A stretch of DNA of 64,000 bases, from assembly GCF_009846745.1 (NCBI RefSeq), contig NZ_AQPF01000012.1, positions 1 to 64,000 on the forward strand, given 5' to 3'. The position numbers and the translations under genes are program-made. Positions within the stretch are counted from its first letter, which is position 1. Each line of letters begins with the position of its first letter. Positions 15,597-21,753 of the stretch are shown in pieces. The stretch is from Alloalcanivorax xiamenensis. GTDB lineage: Bacteria; Pseudomonadota; Gammaproteobacteria; Pseudomonadales; Alcanivoracaceae. The notes beneath the pieces are model-generated. The model had not been told where the DNA came from, made no database searches, and saw only the letters and a list, made by a program, of their open reading frames with translations.

Positions 15597-16076
15597 ATGA
15601 AACTATGCATGTACCTGAGAAGAATAATACCGCTCCCCAAAATAGTTAAACTCAACTGGGATTTAGCTGCGGTAGAGCGTGCTTATCAGAAAGATATTCA
15701 AGCTGCATATAAAGTAAATGATCGAGAAAAAGTCCGCGATTTAAAAGAATCTCAGCACTGGGAGGTGGCCCTTGTTGAAGAAGAGATAGATCATCATCTA
15801 TCGAAACAGATGCTGAGGAAAGCGAGGAAATTGAGGGTTCCCGTTCCGCACAGAACAACATCCGATCCCGATGGAGATGAATTTTGGACACAGGGGCATC
15901 AAACCGGAAACTGGTATCTAACAACCAGAGGTTATGCAGACCTGCGTTTGGCAATAAGAAATGAAGTAAAAGAAAGACATGAAATGAAGTCGCGTTGGAT
16001 TGTTTGGATGTCTGCCTTAACGGGCTTGGTGGGTACGTGCACTGGTCTATTGGCGGTATTCGGCAAAAGTGGCTAA
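15597..16076 (+). CDS. C-terminally anchored hypothetical protein, cassette 5
   Basis: The 159-residue protein has a charged, helical N-terminal two-thirds (LNWDLAAVERAYQKDIQAAY; VEEEIDHHLSKQMLRKARKL) that suggests a coiled coil. A conserved-looking WYLTTRGYADLRLAIRNEV motif follows, then one C-terminal transmembrane helix (about residues 133-155). Proteins with YLTTRGY...LR..IR.E and a tail anchor occur often as orphan hypothetical genes near mobile DNA. The stop codon lies inside R'' GGCTAAC, as is common in compact cassettes. Function unknown. Confidence 0.6.
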   Translation: MKLCMYLRRIIPLPKIVKLNWDLAAVERAYQKDIQAAYKVNDREKVRDLKESQHWEVALVEEEIDHHLSKQMLRKARKLRVPVPHRTTSDPDGDEFWTQGHQTGNWYLTTRGYADLRLAIRNEVKERHEMKSRWIVWMSALTGLVGTCTGLLAVFGKSG

Positions 16077-16182
16077 CAATGCAAATCAGTCTGACGGATT
16101 TTCTGTTCCTTGTTTTGCGGTTTAACGCTACGTTACCGCAAAACAATCCACTACAAAGCCGCAGCTGTTTGCGGCGTTAGCG
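16071..16182 (+). other. attC site between cassettes 5 and 6
   Basis: The 112-bp site has R'' GGCTAAC (16071) and R' GTTAGCG (16176). The interior folds through TTGTTTTGCGGT and ACCGCAAAACAA, a 12-bp perfect arm, with a shorter outer stem. It is longer than its neighbours, as attC lengths vary widely. Confidence 0.85.
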
Positions 16183-16214
16183 GGCAGCCGGAATCGAGTC
16201 TTAAAGGGATTTTT

Positions 16215-17057
16215 ATGAGAAAACCCAGAATATTTATAGCTTCAGCGGTGGAAAGCCTGGATGTAGCTGATGCGTTCAACGTAAACCTAGATCATCAGGC
16301 TGAGGTCACCGTCTGGAAGCATGGGTTTAACCTTTCTCAAAACACGATTGACTCTCTGGTGAAAATGGCGGAATCAGTGGATTTCGCCATTTTCATTTTC
16401 ACACCTGATGACATTGCAGAAATTCGAGACCAACAAAAACACATTGTTAGAGATAATGTCGTTTTTGAGCTTGGCCTGTTTGTCGGCACTTTAGGTAAAG
16501 AACGATGCTTCATTGTTAAGCCGCGAGACACTGACCTACATTTTCCAACGGACCTATTGGGCCTTACGCCCGCAGACTACAATGGCGGTAGGTCAGACGG
16601 AAACTTAGAGGCAGCTGTAAATCATCCATGTGTGCTGATTAAGAAGGAAGTGGCAAATCTAGGCCTTCTTTCTCAGGACCTAAACATTCAGGCAAAGCCT
16701 CGCAGAAAGGCCGGATACAACTACAAACTTGGCGACGTTGAACATCGTTTGCTGGCGAAAGTTCTTGAAAGCTACGCCAGTTCTCCAGATGGTGTATCTG
16801 TATGGAGTACATTCAACGATCTAAAAGGAGTTGAGCAAGGAATACTGAGCTTGGCAGCGATTAAGTTAGAGCGGGTGGGGTTCTTAGATAAGAGTATTGC
16901 TATAGATCACGAGTATAATGATTCTGAGTATTACGCTTTTTCAATAACAGCGGATGGTATAGATTACCTGTTAGAAAATGAGGACTTACTCCACAAAGCA
17001 AACGAGAAAGTGGATGCAACTGCTCCAGATGCTTTCGACGAAGATATTCCGTTCTAA
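16215..17057 (+). CDS. TIR-like nucleotide-binding effector (CAP12/Pycsar-effector type), cassette 6
   Basis: The 280-residue protein has an N-terminal TIR-like domain (about residues 3-150) of the family once called predicted nucleotide-binding protein with TIR-like domain. Diagnostic parts are PRIFIASAVES at the start, VTVWKHGFNL, FAIFIFTPDD, and the signature RDNVVFELGLFVGTLGKER at 79-97. Glu85 occupies the position of the NADase glutamate in active relatives, and PTDLLGL follows. Residues ~170-260 look like a winged-helix domain that is unusual as a partner. Relatives act as NAD-degrading effectors in cyclic-nucleotide defence, but no cyclase is nearby. I chose ATG 16215 (AAAGGGA before it), since upstream sequence is attC. 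Confidence 0.8.
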   Translation: MRKPRIFIASAVESLDVADAFNVNLDHQAEVTVWKHGFNLSQNTIDSLVKMAESVDFAIFIFTPDDIAEIRDQQKHIVRDNVVFELGLFVGTLGKERCFIVKPRDTDLHFPTDLLGLTPADYNGGRSDGNLEAAVNHPCVLIKKEVANLGLLSQDLNIQAKPRRKAGYNYKLGDVEHRLLAKVLESYASSPDGVSVWSTFNDLKGVEQGILSLAAIKLERVGFLDKSIAIDHEYNDSEYYAFSITADGIDYLLENEDLLHKANEKVDATAPDAFDEDIPF

Positions 17058-17063
17058 TTTCTG

Positions 17064-17130
17064 CGCTAACAAAGCGCTGTTGCGGACTGCTTTTCTGCTA
17101 GCGCTCCAAAGCAGCCGCAAAGCTCACGAT
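17064..17130 (+). other. Degenerate attC site after the TIR cassette
   Basis: R'' CGCTAAC (17064) is exact. The interior (AAAGCGCTGTTGCGGACTGC ... GCAGCCGCAAAGC) closely follows the site at 15512. The expected R' core is missing: the sequence runs into GCTCACGATTC. By closure with ACGTAAC at 17902 it should read GTTACGT. The site is probably inactive, which would lock cassettes 6 and 7 together. Confidence 0.7.
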
Positions 17131-17143
17131 TCGGAGAAATCGT

Positions 17144-17425
17144 ATGAATCCAGATAAATACAATAGAAATGTTAGTTTGCTATGCCCGACTTGTGGCTGC
17201 TCCGAGTTTTCATATGAAGAAGGTGTAGATGAGTCCATCCAAGTAGTTACATGTGCCTCCTGTGAGCGAGAATTCAATAAAGATGAGCTGATCCGCGAGA
17301 ATAGCGAAAATATCGATGAGCATCTCTCTGAAATTAAGAAGGAAGTCACTAAAGATTTTGCTGCTGAAGTCCGCAAATCGTTGAAGAAAGCATTTTCTGG
17401 AAGCAAGAATATAAGGTTCAAGTGA
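17144..17425 (+). CDS. Zinc-ribbon protein, cassette 7 first gene
   Basis: The 93-residue protein has two CxxC pairs (CPTCGC at 13-18 and CASCER at ~38-43), a classic zinc ribbon. An acidic then basic helical tail follows (ENSENIDEHLSEIKKEV, VRKSLKKAF). It resembles small putative zinc-binding proteins of the ECs_2282 type. GGAG sits nine bases before the ATG. Its stop overlaps the start of the next gene, so the two form a coupled pair. Function unknown. Confidence 0.65.
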   Translation: MNPDKYNRNVSLLCPTCGCSEFSYEEGVDESIQVVTCASCEREFNKDELIRENSENIDEHLSEIKKEVTKDFAAEVRKSLKKAFSGSKNIRFK

Positions 17426-17898
17426 TGCCGGTTTCTATAGATGTGGGTGACGTAATAGCTGGTTTAGCATTCCTTCTGTCGGCATATGCAACTTGGCAGA
17501 CTGTTAGCTTCAATAAGAAGCAAAGAGCCCTCGTTGAAAGCCAAGAAAAGCTGAACAATCGTCTGTTGGAGAAAGAGAGCGAAGATTCACTGAAAGAAAA
17601 ACGAGCCGATCTTGGAGCATCTTTTATAAAGTTGGGAAGCAGCAAATATCGGCTAAAAATCTGGAATAAGGGTGCTGCTACTGCTAGAAACGTTAGGTTA
17701 GAGTTTCCAGAGGGAAATGATGTTGTTATCGATTCAGATGTGGCAGATAAGTTTCCGCTGGAAAGCTTGGAAAAGCATCAGTCTGTCGAACTAATTGCAG
17801 CAGTACATATGCAAACCAAGAGAAAGCATGTTGTGCGGCTTATTTGGGAAGATGAAGCACAGGCCTACAATGAAAAGCTTTCCTACCCAACATTGTAA
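17425..17898 (+). CDS. Membrane-anchored hypothetical protein, cassette 7 second gene
   Basis: The 157-residue protein has an N-terminal transmembrane helix (about residues 8-25), a coiled-coil stretch (FNKKQRALVESQEKLNNRLLEKESED) and a C-terminal beta domain. The motif YRLKIWNKGAATARNVRLEFPEG recalls the Ig-like fold seen in many small membrane-anchored bacterial proteins. I prefer ATG 17425, overlapping the zinc-ribbon stop (TGATG), to the GTG at 17422. Function unknown. The stop codon lies four bases before R'' ACGTAAC. Confidence 0.6.
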   Translation: MPVSIDVGDVIAGLAFLLSAYATWQTVSFNKKQRALVESQEKLNNRLLEKESEDSLKEKRADLGASFIKLGSSKYRLKIWNKGAATARNVRLEFPEGNDVVIDSDVADKFPLESLEKHQSVELIAAVHMQTKRKHVVRLIWEDEAQAYNEKLSYPTL

Positions 17899-17901
17899 AA
17901 C

Positions 17902-17988
17902 ACGTAACAAGCCAAAGCAGCCGACCGCCATAAGCACCGGCCAAAAAACGGCCGGCACTCATGGCGGCAGCTGTTTGGAGCGTTAGGA
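17902..17988 (+). other. attC site between cassettes 7 and 8
   Basis: The 87-bp site has R'' ACGTAAC (17902) and R' GTTAGGA (17982). Long self-complementary arms (GCTGCC/GGCAGC, CGCCAT/ATGGCG, GGCCG/CGGCC) surround an AAAAAA loop. The R' core also supplies the GGAGG that serves as ribosome-binding site for the next gene. Confidence 0.85.
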
Positions 17989-17998
17989 GGCTAGTCAA

Positions 17999-18466
17999 AT
18001 GGGACGCGCAACAATGATAAAAGCAACAATGTTGATAACTGCTTTTATGCTGCTGGGCTTTCATCAGAGTGGATTCGCAAATGATAAAAATGACCTATTA
18101 AGGATAAATATCTCAAATAGTGCCTTCGGGGCCACATCAATCTATTTCTCGTCTTCCGCATTTGGCGCCGAATCGGTACATATTGCTGATAGCCGGTTTG
18201 GATCGGTAGTGGTCGGAATTACTTCCAGTGAACAGGATGCAAATGTTGTTGTAGAAGTATCGCCAACATCTTTTGGCGCAGATGCGTACTATTTTTCAAG
18301 CAGCGCATTCGGAGCAAAGAGTATTCATTTTTCGAAATCATCGTTTGGTGCAAAGTCAATCTACCTTGCCAAAAGTGGACTGGTTGATGTGGCTGTTTAT
18401 GTGAAAGGCGGAGACATAACCCTGCAGCAATTGATTGCTATTCTTATAGATAAAGGAGTGATCTAG
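17999..18466 (+). CDS. Secreted protein with S-x-F-G-A repeats, cassette 8
   Basis: The 155-residue protein has a signal peptide (cleavage probably after GFA, near residue 27). It then carries about six imperfect 11-residue repeats with the core S-x-F-G-A-x-S-(I/V)-x-(F/I/L)-(S/A), for example NSAFGATSIYF and SSFGAKSIYLA. The strict spacing and alternating hydrophobics suggest a beta-solenoid or beta-helix. The C-terminal ~30 residues (VYVKGGDITLQQLIAILIDK) break the pattern. GGAGG lies eight bases before ATG 17999, inside the attC core. No homologue family comes to mind. The likely location is the periplasm or outside the cell. Confidence 0.65.
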   Translation: MGRATMIKATMLITAFMLLGFHQSGFANDKNDLLRINISNSAFGATSIYFSSSAFGAESVHIADSRFGSVVVGITSSEQDANVVVEVSPTSFGADAYYFSSSAFGAKSIHFSKSSFGAKSIYLAKSGLVDVAVYVKGGDITLQQLIAILIDKGVI

Positions 18467-18470
18467 ATTT

Positions 18471-18550
18471 GACTAATCGAGCGGAGTATGGGGTCGGGTC
18501 TTGCCTTTTGCCTATCGGTGACGGGAGTGCCCCGGCCTAAGACCGGGGCT
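18471..18550. repeat. Cassette-array end: R''-like core, truncated repeat copy D and a GC hairpin
   Basis: GACTAAT (18471) weakly resembles an R'' core. Twelve bases on, GGGGTCGGGTCTTGCCTTTT starts a repeat copy whose right half is missing. It is followed by a strong hairpin at 18529-18549 (GCCCCGG ... CCGGGGC). The hairpin lies just after the 3' end of the minus-strand symE gene and may terminate it, though it lacks a T-run. Confidence 0.55.
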
Positions 18551-18556
18551 TCAAGT

Positions 18557-18757
18557 CTACCGGCTGCTATCTCGCACAATAGACAGTCGTCCTTCCTCCA
18601 CGGTCACAGACACCGGTGTATCGATACCGAACCCGGCTTTCTCAAGCCAGTTACCCTGTAGAAGAAGAAACGGAACTTTCGGGCAGCCTTTGCCTCGCTG
18701 GCTTTGAGGGGTGTAATAGCGGCGCCCTTTGCGAACTTTGAGTTTGCGTTGTTTCAT
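18557..18757 (-). CDS. symE: SymE-family type I toxin
   Basis: The 66-residue protein matches SymE: a basic N-terminus (MKQRKLKVRKGRRYYTPQ), then P-x-x-L-L-Q-G-x-W-L-E-x-A-G-F and TPVSVTVEEGRLSIV, an AbrB-like fold. E. coli SymE binds nucleic acid, condenses DNA and lowers protein synthesis. It is held off by the antisense RNA SymR and by LexA. The ATG at 18757 has AGGAGT eight bases upstream, so the longer frame to 18922 is not needed. No clear LexA box was found. A hairpin on the opposite strand at 18913-18942 could end an antisense RNA covering the 5' region. It is the first gene beyond the array and the only one here on the minus strand. Confidence 0.8.
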   Translation of the reverse strand: MKQRKLKVRKGRRYYTPQSQRGKGCPKVPFLLLQGNWLEKAGFGIDTPVSVTVEEGRLSIVRDSSR

Positions 18758-18912
18758 GGTGTTACTCCTGTTGCAATTTCTAGGTTGCTTGGCTTGGGCG
18801 GTCGGGAGGCTAGAAACAGCAACAGGTACTGCTCCGACTATTTCCTGCGGACAGGTGTTGTATTCGTCGGACCTCCCGACCCTGACTTGCTTCCCCGGAT
18901 TTCGGGCACAAA

Positions 18913-18942
18913 AAAACCGCAATGCTTCCGGGGTGCGGTTTT
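18913..18942 (+). terminator. Hairpin with A/T-tract arms upstream of symE
   Basis: AAAACCGCA and TGCGGTTTT form a 9-bp stem around a 12-base loop, flanked by GGGCA and TGCCC. The T-tract on the + strand makes it a plausible terminator for an antisense RNA running away from the symE start region. It would also stop minus-strand transcription entering from the right. Confidence 0.6.
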
Positions 18943-19026
18943 GCCCGCCTGCTGGGAGTTTCTAGGCTCCGTCCGTTCAGGGTACGGTATTGGCTTTGGT
19001 TGTCAAGAATTTGCAAAGGAGGAGCC

Positions 19027-19242
19027 ATGGAGAAGACACTTAGGGGGCGTTGCCTATGTGGCGCTGTGGAATATCAGGTTCCGGATGCCCTCAAATACGC
19101 CGGCTACTGCTACAGTTCGGAATGCCGTAGGTTCTCGGGTTCGGCATTCTCCGCTTTTGGTGGGATATCGGAAGCGGATCCGGAGGTGCTGAAGGGCGAG
19201 CGCCAAATTGCCTCCTATCGCAAGAGTAGCGGGTCGCGGGGG
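19027..19242 (+). pseudogene. Truncated GFA (CENP-V/GFA) family gene
   Basis: The first ~72 codons encode the start of a GFA-type zinc protein: GRCLCGAVEYQV, then YCYSSECRRFSGSAFSAFGG and SYRKSSGSRGR. The frame then runs into the palindromic repeat at 19238, and the remainder to the stop at 19443 is unrelated sequence. The second zinc-binding half (the usual F-C-x-x-C) is missing. A good AAGGAGGAG precedes the ATG, so a 138-residue chimera could still be made but is unlikely to work. An intact paralogue lies at 24193-24606. Confidence 0.75.
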
Positions 19243-19306
19243 AGGGTCTTGCGTTTTGCCTTGTCGGAAAATCAGGTCCAGATAAACAAAACGCAAGGTC
19301 CGGCCC
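19238..19306. repeat. 70-bp palindromic REPIN/MITE-like repeat, copy E, inside the GFA gene
   Basis: GGGGGAGGGTCTTGCGTTTT ... AAAACGCAAGGTCCGGCCC, with the same internal TCGGAAAATCAGGTCCAGAT as copies A and C. Its left end coincides with the point where the GFA reading frame loses similarity. This is direct evidence that the element is, or was, mobile. Confidence 0.8.
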
Positions 19307-19467
19307 TTAAAGCCCACGGAGTGATAACCGTGGCGGGTTTCCTTCCCTCTGGGTGGCAATGCTCTGGAAATCCAGTCCGTTGCCGTCTTGGGGAGGAGGC
19401 TTGCTGTTGGCGTTTCTGGGAGCGGGAATCCCGCTTACCGTAACGTGAAAGGTTGGGTCCATGGACA

Positions 19468-19914
19468 ATGAAACCTAAAGCATCTTCGGGGAAGCGATCA
19501 TCCATTGCCCGTGTGAACCGATTCCTGCCTGCCTTGCTGGTCGTGGTGGCGTTTTTCGTCGGGTTGGCCATTCTCGCTCCTGAGTCTGAACGGCGATGGT
19601 TCGTCGGTTTCTACGCGCTGATGAGCGTGCTGAGCTTTTCACTTTATGGCTTGGATAAGCGGGCTTCGGTGCGTGGTGGTTGGCGCACTCCCGAGGCGCG
19701 GCTGCATGTGGTCGAGCTGCTGGGGGGCTGGCCCGGTGCTTTGCTGGCGCAGCGGGTGTTCCGCCACAAGACCCGCAAGACGTCGTTCCAGGTGGTGTTC
19801 TACCTGGTGGTGGCGGCCAATCTGGGGGCGCTGGGGTGGTTGCTCTTTGCGGACGTCGGGCCGGGCTGGCCCCTGCTTTCCGGGCTGGGGGAAGGCCTCC
19901 GGGACGGCCTTTAG
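19468..19914 (+). CDS. DUF1294 family membrane protein
   Basis: The 148-residue protein has about four hydrophobic segments and the DUF1294 signature: YGLDKRASVRGGWRTPEARLHVVELLGGWPGALLAQRVFRHKTRKTSFQ, in which K-R-x-A, R-T-P-E, GGWPGA and RHKT-x-K-x-S-F are the conserved parts. Relatives are often fused to a cold-shock domain. This one has only the membrane part. I chose ATG 19468 as the first in-frame ATG (GGTCCATGGACA before it), and the site is weak. Function of the family is unknown. Confidence 0.8.
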   Translation: MKPKASSGKRSSIARVNRFLPALLVVVAFFVGLAILAPESERRWFVGFYALMSVLSFSLYGLDKRASVRGGWRTPEARLHVVELLGGWPGALLAQRVFRHKTRKTSFQVVFYLVVAANLGALGWLLFADVGPGWPLLSGLGEGLRDGL

Positions 19915-20019
19915 CGAGGGGCGTGTTGCGTTGTCAGGTCCGGCCCTGGGCCGCGCGGCCAAGGCGTGCCGGTGGGGTTGGTGACATAGTCCGGGCTTGG
20001 TTGATGAACTGAGGGCGCT

Positions 20020-20457
20020 ATGACGGCGAGCACATTGGCATTGTGGAGTTGCGGGCTGTTCTTTCTGGTCGGCCTGCTGACTGGGGTGTGGAAGTACGTT
20101 CAGATCAGGGGCAGTGACAAGGCCCGGGCGCATTACTATGTGGACATCGCCCACCGGGCGAGCCTGATGTACGCCTTTGCTTGTCTGGTGCTGGAGCGCT
20201 TCGCGGTGCTCAGTGTCTGGCCGGAGTGGGTTAACGTGCTGGCGGTGTTGGCGTCGGTGCTGTTTTTCGCTTTGGCGGTGGGCAGCTATATTCTGCACGG
20301 CGCGCTCAAGGACACGCGTAACCAGCTGCAGAAGCCGCACGCTTTCGGCGCCGGGTCCTTGCCGGCGTGGTTGATAAGCGGTTTCATGTGGGTGTTGGTG
20401 ATCGCCGAGATCGGCGGTTTCCTGGTACTGTTCGCGGGGTTTGCCGCCGCGCCTTGA
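20020..20457 (+). CDS. Four-helix integral membrane protein
   Basis: The 145-residue protein has four predicted transmembrane helices (about residues 6-24, 46-64, 72-92 and 114-140). Conserved-looking polar positions are HYYVDIAHRASLMYAF in helix 2 and SYILHGALKDTRNQLQKPH after helix 3. The layout resembles the small HabA/StyC-like isomerase group, but I cannot confirm this. The ATG follows GAGGGCGCT. It is 105 bases after the DUF1294 gene. Confidence 0.55.
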   Translation: MTASTLALWSCGLFFLVGLLTGVWKYVQIRGSDKARAHYYVDIAHRASLMYAFACLVLERFAVLSVWPEWVNVLAVLASVLFFALAVGSYILHGALKDTRNQLQKPHAFGAGSLPAWLISGFMWVLVIAEIGGFLVLFAGFAAAP

Positions 20458-20709
20458 GCCCGCAGGCCGGGGTGACGCGCCGAAGGGGTGGACAGGTGGT
20501 CGGCGATGATTCGCGCGCTTTCCGAGGCCTTGGTCAGGTCCGTCGGCGCGCTGGCGGGCTGGCCGTCGCGGAATGACGCTGTTGGGGGTGGGTCTTGCCT
20601 TTTGCCCCCTTAAGGTTAAGGTTGCATGAATGCGGGAAAAGTAAGGCCTGCATTTCGGACAGTCAAACCCAGAAAAGCTCGCGGACGTTAGGTGCCAAAA
20701 GGACGGGGA
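20458..20709. other. Intergenic region with a decayed repeat copy F and an isolated GTTAGGT
   Basis: GGGGGTGGGTCTTGCCTTTT at about 20585 is the left end of the 70-bp palindromic repeat, and its right half is degenerate (to ~20665). GTTAGGT at 20687 fits an attC R' core, but no partner R'' (ACCTAAC) follows the next gene, so I do not call a cassette. Nothing else is recognisable. Confidence 0.5.
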
Positions 20710-21501
20710 ATGCACAAGGACGAAATAGACTGCCTACGCACAATTGAGTGGAAGGATCTACTGTCCCTCAATCGTCTGGAAATCCTGAACGAGCTGAGTA
20801 TTTCCCTTCCGTGGCTGGTCGGTTCCTGGGTGGCCGCCTCGTATGAGCAATATCTGATTGCGCTCATCTGTTCGTTCATGTTTTTTCTCACCGGCCTACG
20901 GCAGGTCCACAATGCCTATCACTATGCCCTTGGCATTTCGCGTCGCCTGACGGAGTGGGTGATGTTTGGGCTGAGCATCCTTATGCTCGGTTCCATGCAC
21001 GCGATTCAGATTAATCATCTTCGCCACCATCGCTATTGCATGGAGGAGGAAGATATTGAGGCGATGAGTGCGCGGTTGCCCGGGTGGCAAGCGGTTCTTA
21101 TCGGTCCGTTTTTCCCGTTGCGTTTGCATCTGAAGGCCATCGAAGTAGGCAGTCGGCGCCAGCGAAGCTGGATACTCGCGGAGCTGGTGGCGAATGTGGC
21201 CTGGGTGGGGCTCGTTTTCGGTGTCCTTGAGGTTAAATGGCTGGAGTATCACGTACTGGCCATGGCCGCGGGGCAGTGTCTTACGGCCTTCTTTGCCGTG
21301 TGGACCGTGCATCACGATTGTGAAGCGGAGAAGCTGAAGGCCCGAACTATCCGAGGCAGGTTCAAAGCGCTGCTCACCTACAACATGTTTTTCCATGTTG
21401 AGCATCATCTCTTTCCGGCCGTCCCTACTTGCAAGCTCGACATTCTTGCAAGACGTCTGGATCGCATGGCGCCGGATTTGGTGGCCAAGAAGGTGTTCTA
21501 G
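20710..21501 (+). CDS. Fatty acid desaturase family protein
   Basis: The 263-residue membrane protein carries the three histidine boxes of the desaturase/hydroxylase superfamily: HNAYH, HLRHHRY (HxxHH) and HVEHHLFP (HxxHH). Four to five hydrophobic segments lie between them in the expected order. These histidines bind a di-iron centre that uses O2 and electrons to desaturate or hydroxylate an acyl chain. The length is short compared with typical acyl-lipid desaturases (300-400) but the boxes are complete. Start: ATG 20710 behind GGACGGGGA; a GTG at 20692 is an alternative. No electron-transfer partner is adjacent. Confidence 0.85.
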   Translation: MHKDEIDCLRTIEWKDLLSLNRLEILNELSISLPWLVGSWVAASYEQYLIALICSFMFFLTGLRQVHNAYHYALGISRRLTEWVMFGLSILMLGSMHAIQINHLRHHRYCMEEEDIEAMSARLPGWQAVLIGPFFPLRLHLKAIEVGSRRQRSWILAELVANVAWVGLVFGVLEVKWLEYHVLAMAAGQCLTAFFAVWTVHHDCEAEKLKARTIRGRFKALLTYNMFFHVEHHLFPAVPTCKLDILARRLDRMAPDLVAKKVF

Positions 21502-21753
21502 GAGCCGATATGTGTCTTCGGGCTGCGCAAGTGGGTTATCAGCCGGCCCCTGGGCTCTGACGAGTTCAAGCGCGGGGCACCTGTAATGCTTGTGACAGTT
21601 GGCACGTTACACCTGTAAAGAAGATAGCATCTGAGACAGTACGCTCCCTTCTCTTATTCAGATGATCCCGTAACTTCATGCTCCTGACGGCCGACAGCGA
21701 TGTTGGTGCGTATTTTGCTGGATATCGTTAACAAAAACGTAAGGAGCAGAATA

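Larger units (their letters stand above)
11529..18489 (+). mobile_element. Integron gene-cassette array without an integrase in the window
   Basis: All genes point the same way and the composition is lower in GC than the flanks. Genes are separated by attC-like sites with RYYYAAC (R'') and GTTRRRY (R') cores and foldback arms. The strongest support is cassette closure: the bases opening a cassette are the reverse complement of the R'' that ends it. This is exact for 13031 GTTAAGC / 13512 GCTTAAC, 14244 GTTAGCT / 15512 AGCTAAC, 15577 GTTAGCC / 16071 GGCTAAC, and 16176 GTTAGCG / 17064 CGCTAAC. It is one base off for 11529 GTTAGAT / 12787 ATATAAC and for 13580 GTTATAT / 14139 ATATAAT. I count eight cassettes. 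No intI or attI was found, so this is either the interior of a larger integron or an orphan cluster. Confidence 0.85.

Noticed and set aside
16215..17057. A complete CBASS or Pycsar operon
   Set aside because: No cyclase gene lies in any neighbouring cassette or on either strand nearby.
20687..21501. Desaturase as another integron cassette (GTTAGGT upstream)
   Set aside because: No matching ACCTAAC or attC arms follow the gene, and the composition is like the host.
21599..21616. Sigma54-like promoter (TTGGCACG)
   Set aside because: The -24 half fits but there is no GC at -12, so I do not call it.
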